This document shows, piece after piece, positions 10,801 to 19,521 of a stretch of 64,000 nt of DNA. The DNA is from Chlamydomonas sphaeroides (Eukaryota; Chlorophyta; Chlorophyceae; Chlamydomonadales; Chlamydomonadaceae), in assembly GCA_001662425.1 (NCBI GenBank), contig BDDC01000023.1, positions 98,678 through 162,677 on the forward strand, in the 5' to 3' direction. Positions within the stretch are counted from its first letter, which is position 1; every line of letters starts with the position of its first letter. The notes beneath the pieces are model-generated. The model saw nothing but the letters and a program-made list of their open reading frames with translations. It searched no databases and was not told the DNA's origin. A program made the translations under genes and the position numbers.

Positions 10801-13800
10801 GTAGCCCCGGAGCCAGTCAGTGTGTGTGTGTGTGTGTGTTCAAGTGTTAGGTGAAGACGGAACCCCAGTCAGTTTGTGTTCGTAATAATCAACATAGTGT
10901 GTGTGTGTGTGTGTGTGTGTGTGCTCACTTGTGCCGTGTGTCCTCGTGGCGGCCCACAGCCGCGCTGACGCAGGCGCAGATGGACTCGCTGATGCGCCTG
11001 GACGACATCCGTACCGTCGTCCGCGCGCACGTGACAAAGGTACGGCTGCGGTACGGCCGGGCCCAACGTGCATGCTCCGGGGGGCAGCAGCAGAACCGTC
11101 CGTCAGAACAACTTGACATGCACTCGACGGGGGCCTCTGCCGCTTGCGCCTTGCGCCACGTCTTGTCCCAGCCACGTGCATGTACTGCCGACGCGGATAC
11201 CTATTCCTTCATTCTGCATGCACCAAGCTCTTCGACCTGACTCCCTCCCTCCAGGTGGACCAGCTACGGGTCTTCCGGTTCCTGCAGCAGGCGTCCAAGG
11301 GCGATGTGGAGGCCACCCGCAACATGCTCAACCAGGCAGGGGCCGGGGTAAAGGGCCGGGCTCCTCCGGGGCAAGCAGCAAGTGGGCCTAGGGCTGGGTC
11401 CACGCCAGCGGCTTGCGGGGCCACGCGAAGGGACGTGTGCCGTACATGGGGAGCACCTGGGTTGGCGTTAGTGACGGCCAGCTGCGGCCTGCGGCCTGTG
11501 TTCGCGTCTGCAGCTCACTCACCACGTCAGCTGGCGTGGCGCGTCTCCACTGCCCGCCTGCGCGGCCGTACCAGGCTGCGACCTCGCCGTGCGGACCCAT
11601 GACCCCCGTACCCCTGCCCTGCCCCACGGTTCGCTCCGATGCGCTGGCGCCCCTGCCACGACCAGCGCCGACCAGCGCCTGCAGCCACCCCGACACGTGC
11701 CCCTGCGGCCACGCCCCTGTGCTCCCGGCGTGCAGGGCATGTCGGCCAACGGCGCCGACTACGACGGCCGCACGGCGCTAATGCTGGCGGCGGGAGGCGG
11801 CCACGACGTGAGCACAAGCCAGGGGGCTCCGGGGATGGAGGGAGGGCCCAGGCCCCTGGCGCCACGCGCATACAGCTGTGCACCCCGCGGATGGTCACCG
11901 CTTCAGGGGCTGCGGACACGTTTGCGCATGCGCCCTGCCACGAACCCTACCCTGCGGACGGTCGCCGCTTCAGGGGCTGCGGACACGTTTGCGCATGCGC
12001 CCTGCCACGAACCCTGCCCTGCGGACGGTCGCCGCTTCAGGGGCTGCGGACACGTTTGCGCATGCGCCCTGCCACGAACCCTACNNNNNNNNNNNNNNNN
12101 NNNNNNNNNNNNNNNNNNNNNNNNNNNNNNNNNNNNNNNNNNNNNNNNNNNNNNNNNNNNNNNNNNNNNNNNNNNNNNNNNNNNNNNNNNNNNNNNNNNN
12201 NNNNNNNNNNNNNNNNNNNNNNNNNNNNNNNNNNNNNNNNNNNNNNNNNNNNNNNNNNNNNNNNNNNNNNNNNNNNNNNNNNNNNNNNNNNNNNNNNNNN
12301 NNNNNNNNNNNNNNNNNNNNNNNNNNNNNNNNNNNNNNNNNNNNNNNNNNNNNNNNNNNNNNNNNNNNNNNNNNNNNNNNNNNNNNNNNNNNNNNNNNNN
12401 NNNNNNNNNNNNNNNNNNNNNNNNNNNNNNNNNNNNNNNNNNNNNNNNNNNNNNNNNNNNNNNNNNNNNNNNNNNNNNNNNNNNNNNNNNNNNNNNNNNN
12501 NNNNNNNNNNNNNNNNNNNNNNNNNNNNNNNNNNCGCCACGACCCCTACCCTGTGGCGCCGCCGTCCCACACCGCAGGCGGTGGTGCGGCTGCTGCTGGA
12601 CCATGGCGCGCGGGCCGACCACATCGACACCTTTGGCAACACCGCGCTGTCGGAGGCGTGCAAGGCCGGCAACGACCGGACGCTGGACTTGCTCGTGGGG
12701 TACGGCGCCAGGTACGACTATTGTACGGCACGACAAAGCCAACGGCACCTCCTGCGGTTTCAGGCCTCTTCAGGCGTGCGCACCGGTTGCCTGCCCGTTT
12801 TGAGGCTCCGCTCCTTGCACCTTGGCTGCTGCCCCGCGGCCCACAGCCTTACTTCCATGGACAGCCTGGCGCTCGCGGGCATCATGGACACGGCCGTGTT
12901 CGAAGGCGACCTCATGAAGCTGCGCCGCCTGCTGCGAGCCGGCGCGCCGCCCGACTCTTGTGACTACGACAAGCGCTGCGCGCTGCACATTGCCGGCGCG
13001 GAGGGCAACCTGGCGGCCGTCAAATTGCTCGTCGAGGAGGGCGGCGCAGATCCGGGGTTCCAGGTGAGCCACATGCAGCATGTCGTACCGTACTGTTGTC
13101 GTACGCAGCCCTCACACGCCCTGCTGCTCCCAATGCGATGCTGTAGGACCGGTGGGGCAACACGGCACTGGACGAGGCGCGGCGCGTGGGCGCCGCCCCC
13201 GTGGTGGCCTACCTGGAACGCCTCATTTCGGACGACAGCCGTGCCGCCGCCGACGAGCGCTGGCGGCGCGACGCGCAGCGCGAGCTGCTGGCAGCGGCCG
13301 GCCGCGGCGACGTGGCGCGGCTGGGCCAGCTGCTGTCGCGCTCGTCGCCGCCCTGCCTGCACACGGCGCTGCTGCTGGCGGCCAGCGGGGGGCACGTGGT
13401 GAGACCGGCTGTGTTCCAGTGTTAGACCGGCTGTGTGTTGTGTTCAATTTTGAGGGCCGAAAAAGAGTACCACCCCTCGCTGCGGCCGGCTATGTGTGTG
13501 CGAGGGCGGCTGTGTTGCGTTATGACGGCACGCGACGTGCGGCCCTGCGCCGCGCCCACCATCGGTACCTTGCGAGCCCCTCTGCCCTCCCCTCCAACGC
13601 ATCCTCTGGCCCCCTAACGGCCCTCACCTACGCAGGCCGTGGTGGAGGCGCTCGTGCGCTGGAGCGGCCCCGCCCTGCTGGCGCGTGCCGGCGGCCTGGC
13701 CCTGGCCGACGCCGCGGACGCAGGCGAGCTTGAGACCGTGCGGTCCCTGCGGCGGCTAGGCGCTTGCCTCACGCCAACGGGCCCGGCGTCTGGCGCGGGC

Positions 13801-16633
13801 GCCGTCTGGCAGCGGCAGCTGCAGGTGGCGCTCGAGGCCGCGGTGGCGCGGGGCGACCTGCGAGCCGTGGCGGCGCTGCTGGAGGCGGGCGTGCGGCCGG
13901 GCGGCGGCGGCGGCGCAGATGGTGGTGGCGGCGAGCCTGCGGCCGGCGGTGGGGCGCTGGAGCTGGCCGTGGAGTCGGGCAGCCTGGCCCTGGTGCGTAT
14001 TGGGGCGAGGCAAGGGGGCCTGTGCCGCGATGTTTGGTGCGGCGGTTGACTGCGCAGCGTAAAGACCGCCGCGCGCTGCGGGTGGCGGCGGCGCGCGCGG
14101 CCGGGGTGGCACAGCGGCGTTGCTCGCGCGCCACGTGGGGGATGCCTCCGCACGACACGTGGGCTGCGGGTCCGCGCAGCGCCAGCGGCCGCGCTCGCGC
14201 TCTACTACAGCTGCTGCCGACGCGTGCCGGCCTTGGCTCCTTGTCACTGCCGCTGCTGTGTCGCAGGTCCGCCTGCTTGTCGAGCTGAGCTGCGGCGCCG
14301 GCACCGACATGACCGCATCCACCGGCTTGGAGCCTGGCGCCGGCCTGGCGCCGGCGCAGCTGGCGGCGACGGCCGCCGCGGCGCAGCGCAGCGCCGCTGT
14401 GCACGTGGGCAGCAAGGGCCGCCGCGCAGTGGCCGAGTACCTGGCCTGGGCGGCGGAGGAGGCGTGCCGGCCGGCCGTAGCTGCGGACCCTGCCATGCTG
14501 ATGGCGGCTGCAATTGCCAAGTACGGCCCCCTGCCGGACCTGTCGCCCAACGTCGTCGTTGGCGGCGGCGGCGGCGCGCAAGGTGGTCAAGGTGGGTAGA
14601 GCGGCATGGCCCCGGCTCGTTGCTTAAGCGCGGCTTCCGTTCATCCGTTGCTGCACACACACGGGGGCACCATGCTCCCCGATGGCCGTCGCCCACCTCC
14701 TGCGCCGCTGCGGACGGGACGCAGGCGCCAAGGCCGCCGGCGACGCACGAGCCCACACACGGGCCCGCTTCGCGGGCACCAGCGAGGACGGCGGCGGCGA
14801 CGACGACATTGAGCCGCTGCTGCTGGCCATGGCGCTTGGCGGCGGCCGCGTGGGCTCGCGCCTCGGCAGCGCCCTGGCCGGGCGGCGGCAGCGGCCGCTC
14901 AGCAGCATCCGGATGCTTGCTCAGGCGCCTGGTGAGCTCCATCCCAGGGGCTGGGGTCCAGGTGCCTGCTGGCCGCGCCTGGGCTGCCGGGCATGTGGGG
15001 TTGGGGCCAGGAACCTCGCCTTCCTTCGGCTTGTGGTAGCGGGTTGGGGTCCATGGGTGCGCTGGTGGGATGGCGGCGTGGGATTGTGCCCGGACGGCTG
15101 GTGGCTAGCAACGTCCAGTAGTAGGGACATTCAGTGCCACGCTCCGCGCGGCGCGCCCTGGGTTGAGGACGCGTTGGTCGTGCACATGAAGCAGGGATGC
15201 GTTCAGGCGCGCCGGTGGGGCTGGTAGGCCGATTGCCGACGTCGGGGGCCGCTCAGCAGCGTCTGCATGCTCGCTGAGGCGCACGGGGGGCTCGTTCTCT
15301 TTGCTGTCTGCTTGCAAACCAGCGGGGCGGGGATGACGGGGTGCTGGCGGGATGGAGCGATGTGCTACAGCCCGCTCAGCGCCCGGTTGTCCGGCTCGGT
15401 CCGAGGGGACGGAAGCCACCGATGCGCCTGCGTGCGCCAAGCCCTGTTGTCGCCCACCCTGCTGCCTGCTGCCCTGCCCTGCCCCATCGGCGCCGTCCCG
15501 CAGCGCCGCCGGTTGCGCACCCACCGGCCAGCCGCCGCGCCAGCGTCACCAACAACGGGATGATCTCCAGTCTCGCCACCGCCGCGGCGCACGGCGCGGC
15601 GCACAACCTGTCGCCGTGCTCCGCCCTCGCGGCCGAGATGGTCGCCCCCACCGAGGCCGGCCCTGGAGTGCAGAACACAGCGGCGGCGGGCTCGGCGGAG
15701 GCGGCGCCGGCCGGCTCGGCGCCGCCGGCCCTATCGCTGCGAGGGGTGTCCTTCGGCGGTGCGCCTGAGCTGCTGCAGCAGCGCGCACGCCGGACCGACT
15801 CTGCGGTGTCAGTCAGGTGGCAGGGCATCGTCATGGATGACGGCGACGGTAACGGTAACGGCGGCGGCGGCGGCGGCGACGGCAGCATCCGTGGGGGGCT
15901 CGGCGCTGGCAGCGGCGGCGGTACCGGCGCCGGCACGCCCGCCACGCCGCCGTCGCCCCTTGTCCAGCAGCCAGCGGAGTTGCCCGGCGCAATTACCACG
16001 TCAGGCGATGCCGGCAGCGGCGGCGCTGAAGCCCCGGCGGCGCCGCCAGCTGCCGCCTCGGCGCCACTTGGTGCCGCCGGCGAGCGCCTCTCGGCCGCGG
16101 TCGCATGGCAAGCGGACGACGGCCCCGGGTCGCGAGGGCAGCGGACGTCGCCCGCCACGCCTTGCGGCGGCGCGGTCGCCCTCACCGCCACGCCCACGAT
16201 AGCCGCTGCCTCACCACATCTCAGCGCGCCGCCGGACCTCGCCTCGCCACCGACCGGTCCGTCCACCGCAGCGCCGAGCGCAGCACCGTCCGCAACGGGC
16301 ATCACCCTTATGCACTCTGCGTCCACCGGCCGCCCGGCCGCCCGTGCTGGCGGCGCCGAGCCCCGCTTGTCGCCCCTGGGCGCAGCCCGTGCATCCCAGG
16401 AGCGCCCACCAGCGGCGTCGCCTGCGCCGGAGGCAGCATCTGACGAGGAGGAGTCCCTGCTTGCGGTGGCGCCGCGCGACAAGAGCCTGACGGAGGAGGC
16501 ACTGCGGAAGCTGTCGCCGCCGGGCGCGAACCTCGTGCGCCCCAGGTCTGGAGCGACGCTGGTGGCGGCGTCACAAGATGGCGGTGGTGGCGGCGCTGCC
16601 GGCGGCGGCGGTGATGGCGCGAATGAGCGCTGA
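4809..16633 (+). CDS. Channel A: AKT/KAT-like channel with CNBD-like domain and ankyrin repeats
   Basis: Plasma-membrane-type Shaker-like ion channel with 28 predicted exons; internal junctions keep frame. Exons: 4809-5228, 5363-5559, 5744-5827 (S1), 6238-6284, 6533-6641 (S2, VIFTADLLAKFCVAYVDAE), 6905-6971 (S3, LLSAVPLDWVVIDVV), 7186-7245 (S4), 7531-7643 (S4-S5), 7831-7864, 7963-8037, 8179-8282 (pore), 8438-8576 (S6), 8741-8809, 9118-9288, 9485-9662, 9718-9987, 10188-10276, 10466-10655 (CNBD region), 10960-11039, 11255-11335 or 11347, 11736-11807, 12578-12711, 12847-13063, 13147-13398, 13636-13992, 14267-14591 (ankyrins), 14725-14931, 15504-16633 (low-complexity Ala/Gly/Pro/Ser tail, stop 16633). 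No KHA domain was seen at the C-terminus. The 4809 start is weak: only the frame ending at 5228 (ACG/GTGAGA) is supported. The N gap lies within an intron, because 11807 and 12578 join in phase. Confidence 0.9.
8179..8282 (+). other. Channel A pore-helix/selectivity-filter exon
   Basis: This exon encodes the pore loop SAFTGLGDGSLYAS followed by the start of S6. The canonical plant K+ filter is T-x-G-Y-G-D. Here it aligns as F-T-G-L-G-D, so GYG becomes GLG, as known from some two-pore-domain K+ channel loops. Potassium permeation remains plausible. This exon differs from the channel C counterpart at 5 of 104 positions. Confidence 0.88.
8813..8848 (+). repeat. 8-bp tandem repeat (GCGGCTGG), about 4.5 copies
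   Basis: It starts four bases after the donor of exon 8741-8809 of channel A, so it is intronic. Confidence 0.85.
9118..10655 (+). other. Channel A cyclic-nucleotide-binding-like domain with large insert
   Basis: The domain starts VLGIYPTTIRRKVLRHLYL, then GCYLFKGCKQRFLDALLA and VELFMPGVQLLAE/GDNVTELLVLVSGEVAV. It resumes after a Gly/Ser/Ala-rich insert of more than 100 residues at CALAEVPFFTDVPSHEAAM. The phosphate-binding cassette normally has FGE plus Arg before Ala. Here it reads LAE and SHEAA, with no Arg, so cyclic-nucleotide binding is doubtful, as in many plant Shaker channels. QARIVLQNL and a helical linker follow. Confidence 0.8.
10821..10922. repeat. Two (TG)n microsatellites in a channel A intron
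   Basis: TG/GT runs at about 10821-10839 and 10897-10922 sit in the 304-bp intron between exons 10466-10655 and 10960-11039. Both are preceded by a similar CAGTCAGT sequence. Confidence 0.9.
11894..12084 (+). repeat. 67-bp tandem repeat running into the assembly gap
   Basis: Copies begin at 11894, 11961 and 12028, exactly 67 bp apart and nearly identical. The third runs into Ns. Just after the gap, bases 12535-12556 resemble the unit's CCACGAACCCTACCCTGCGG part, so the array probably spans the gap. Entirely intronic (intron 11808-12577 of channel A). Confidence 0.9.
12085..12534. other. Assembly gap (450 N)
   Basis: A run of exactly 450 undetermined bases, flanked on both sides by the 67-bp repeat. 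Its true length is unknown. No exon appears to be missing, because flanking exons join in phase as ...GGGHD/AVVRLLL.... Confidence 0.98.
12915..13220 (+). other. Tract in channel A nearly identical to channel B (about 51880-52190, minus)
   Basis: In the ankyrin exon from KLRRLLRAGAPPD to GADPGFQ, A and B encode the same residues with five synonymous differences in about 146 nt. The following 83-bp introns (13064-13146 in A; 52036-51954 in B) differ at one base (13090 C in A). Similarity continues through RWGNTALDEARRVGAAPVVAYLE and then stops. Confidence 0.9.
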
Positions 16634-17534
16634 AAGCAGTTGATTGCGCTGTGCCGGGTCGGCGGCGTGGCTGTCGGGGGCGTGTGATGTGGGGCTGTTG
16701 CTCGCAAGCTAAGCGGTTGCAGTGCGCTGCACTGCGTCTGCCCCTAAAGATTCCATACTCGGCCTTGCTGTGGCTTCGTTCATGTTTCCCCATGTATGCA
16801 ACTGCTGGCTGCCGGCGCCGTGTGGCGCATGGGCTTGGCGAGGCTGCGGTAGCAGCCAGCGTGGATTGATCTACGGATACGGCCGCCTGCCGCGATGCGG
16901 GCTGGCTTGCAAGCGTCAATGGTGTCGTCGTGTCGTTGCGACCCATGCATGCTCGACGCGTCCGGGTGCTGACGCGGCGCTACAGCTCCGAGCAGGTGCC
17001 AGCGTAAACCGGTAGATCGCGGCCCCAGTGCTGGCGTTGCCTGCCCTGCGCAGCGTGGAGGGTGTTGCTGGTGGATGGCGGGTCCCTTGTCTTGGCCCTG
17101 CCTCGCGGTGTCTATCACATATGCCCACATCTGCCTTACCAACCGGAGGCTAGCGGCGTGAAGTTGCGCGAGGGGATGCTGCAAGTAGCGGCCTGCTACC
17201 GATCACCATGTATCGTATGGCATCTATCTTTGGAGCGCCTTGCAGGTGCTAGCTGCGTCGGATGAGGGGTACGCGTTGGCGGAGGGGCGGGCGGGCCAAG
17301 CATGTGCGTGTGCTGTTGGGCAATGTTGGGAAGTGTTCGTTGTCGTGCCACGCGCCTCCGGTCATGTGTTCGCCTGCGCGTCGTCCCCGACTGCTTGCTT
17401 TGGACTTCTTTGTAATTATCGGTACCGTGACGGCGACCGAGGCCACAGCGGTACGGGCATGAATCACAATATCCTCGCTCCCGGCAGCGGGCAGGCGAGC
17501 GCGTGTGGTCTCTTGGTCGCTACGGGGCTTGTAT
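16634..17534. other. Channel A downstream region, no gene recognised
   Basis: Presumed 3' UTR and spacer. The only TGTAA candidate polyadenylation signal noticed on the plus strand is at 17411-17415, rather far (about 780 nt) from the stop. Short ORFs here lack family motifs. Confidence 0.4.
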
Positions 17535-18072
17535 GTGCCCGGATTTGAGCGCCCCAAAGATCGATGGGGAGGTACATATCCCGACGGCAGGTCCTGCGTG
17601 CATGCGAGCAGTCGTCTTGTACGACAGCCGTACTATGCACGCATGTAAGCTGCTCCCACCGCCGCGTTCATGCCGAGTGTCGCGCCGGGCACGCACGGTC
17701 GTGGACGACACGCAGCAGCGCTTGATGTACACACCGTGACCGGTGGCGATGAACGTCGCCGTGCGTGGGAAGCTGCATCGGCGGCAGCAGCGCCGCGTGG
17801 GCCACTCCCCGCCAGGCCGCGCGCCTCGGCCCAACAGGCCCCCGCGTGGTGCATTACGGCTATGAGCATCTCTGCATACAGCTTTCGGCCCAGGTTGCTG
17901 GGGTGGACGTGGTCTTCGTACATGCCAGCGAATGACGAATTGGCAAGACGGCATGCGCTGCTTCGGCCCTGTTCGGGATGAGCCCGTCTCGCATGGCGGC
18001 GGCGTGCGTGCTGCAGGTGGCCCGCTGGTGGCTCAGCAGGGAGGCCACAGACATCCCGTAGTACCGTAGCTG
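17535..18072 (-). pseudogene. Broken partial copy of the SGNH-hydrolase gene at 30-34 kb
   Basis: Read on the minus strand, the segments parallel exons 9 and 10 of the intact gene: YYGMSVASLL, AAMRDGLIPN, then after a frame change MYEDHVHPSNLGRKLYAEML (compare LYKDQIHPSNLGRQLYADMM), AGACWAEARGL, then in a third frame GHGVYIKRCCVSSTT (compare GHDVYVKRCYMSSTA), then after a retained intron DLPSGYVPPHRSLG...YKP. The 5' exons with the nucleophile serine and the C-terminal exons are missing. At least two frameshifts are seen. Intron sequence upstream also resembles the intact gene, so this is a DNA-level duplication and not a retrocopy. A diverged gene with unusual extra introns is possible but less likely. 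Confidence 0.7.
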
Positions 18073-19521
18073 CTTGTGGTTGCTTGATTGCGGTTGCGTG
18101 GCCCGGCGCGCGACTTGCAAGCAGCGCACACGCACGGCGCAGGCTAGAAGCTAGCTAGCCTTCCGTACATTTGCTTTTGTGGAAGCCATGTGGCCATTAC
18201 GCGTTGTAGGCTGAGCAGCGGTGAGGTATGCGCTGTGGCAGATGTGATGTGCGTGTGAGCAAGGCCCAGCGGCCGGGGGGCTGGTTCAACAGTGAAAGTG
18301 AGCAAGTAAGGATGCGGCGGCGGGGGCCCATGGCGTGCCACCCGCCGGCCTTCATGCCTTACTCTGACTTCCACGCTGGGTAAAATTGAAAGGCCTTCGT
18401 GCGCCGCCCAAACGGGCCCAAACCTATGGGGTGGCTGGCCAGCTGGTCATCACCCGTGCCGCAACTAACCCGAAGAGTTCAACCCGGCGGCGCATCCGTT
18501 CGACGCCCTGGAACGTAACACTGAGCGTTTCGTATTGCATGTTTTCCCTGACCCTGGACAGGAAGCTGCCGAGTTCGGGAACTCGGAGTTCCATTGGGGC
18601 GTCCCCGTTCGGTGTTCGGCCCACTTCTCGCCTAGCTTGTAATATATACGGCGTATGGCGAGAGTTGAGAGGGTGGTGGGCGCCTTGCCGCATGCGTCAA
18701 ACGAACGCCTTGCATTGAAGTGGCCCGATTGGCGGGGGCGGCCGGCAGCCACCAGATGAAGGACAGGGTGGGGCCTACGCCCCTTTTCCCATTCCTGATG
18801 GGGCCACCCTTGTCCAGCCTATACAACTAAGTCTTTTCTTGCTGTGTTGGGGTGTGCAAAGACACCGAGGGAGGTTACTCAGGGACGGTGGCCGCATGGC
18901 CAGCGAGCGCAGGGGTGGCGGTCCCCACACAGCAGCTTGTAGCTCTTAGGGTAACATGTGTGCCACTATCACGGTATGCCACCCGCATGGCCCGTGCCAC
19001 AGGCGTCGCAGCCCCTGGATGGTGCTGTCCGCAGCCAACTCGTCAGCCCCATGCCGGCCTTACACGCGTTCTGTTATGATACAAAACGTCCTGCGCAGTA
19101 GTCAGCCACCCACGCGCCACTACAGCAATTAATGCCAGGCCCGCCTGCAGCTCCTACCGCCCCACATGCAGCTTGTCCCGGTTCAACGCCCGGCGTCGCT
19201 CCACGGGCATACATGAGACATGCGCAACAAACCTTCTGAAGAGCCCCCGGGCCCCCGGGTAGGCCCGCACAGCCAAACCGCGTTTCCGCAGGTAGCAATC
19301 CTAGCAACGAGGCAGCGCTGGATACACCGGCGGTACGTACAACATACAACAGGCCACGCCGCGAGAGAGCCATCCGCCGTTTGCTGGCTTCACCTTTAAC
19401 TCAATCAAGCCACGCAACGAACGAGACATCCGCCGCTTGATACCCCCCCAGAACCGCTACACCTGCTAGTAATACACATGCCAAGAACTACACTGCTCGC
19501 GGGGCGCCCCGCTCTCGCGCT
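18073..19521. other. Intergenic, no gene recognised
   Basis: Contains the rest of the duplicated SGNH-gene intron near 18073-18110 and the likely 3' UTR of the F-box gene at the right side. An open frame on the minus strand near 18424-18752 has no recognisable domain. Confidence 0.4.
19060..19064 (-). terminator. Candidate polyadenylation signal TGTAA for the F-box/kelch gene
   Basis: TTACA on the plus strand (TGTAA on minus) lies about 460 nt past the predicted stop. TGTAA is the usual signal in Chlamydomonas-type algae. Position only; no transcript evidence. Confidence 0.4.

Larger units (their letters stand above)
11255..14591 (+). other. Channel A ankyrin-repeat region
   Basis: About five recognisable ankyrin repeats follow the linker (FLQQASKGDVEATRNMLNQ). 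Cores are DYDGRTALMLAAGGGHD/AVVRLLLDHGA, FGNTALSEACKAGND, GDLMKLRRLLRAGAPPD, CALHIAGAEGNLAAVKLLVE and RWGNTALDEARRVGAAPVV. Further degenerate repeats continue to about 14300. In AKT1-type channels this region binds regulators such as phosphatases or kinases. No partner can be read from the sequence. Confidence 0.85.

Noticed and set aside
10821..10922. TG repeats as a possible telomere-like or Z-DNA regulatory element
   Set aside because: Simple (TG)n microsatellites in an intron; nothing beyond composition supports a function.
11589..13402. Open frames running through the N gap
   Set aside because: They exist only because Ns contain no stops and because the 67-bp repeat lacks stops. The real ankyrin exons are shorter and spliced.
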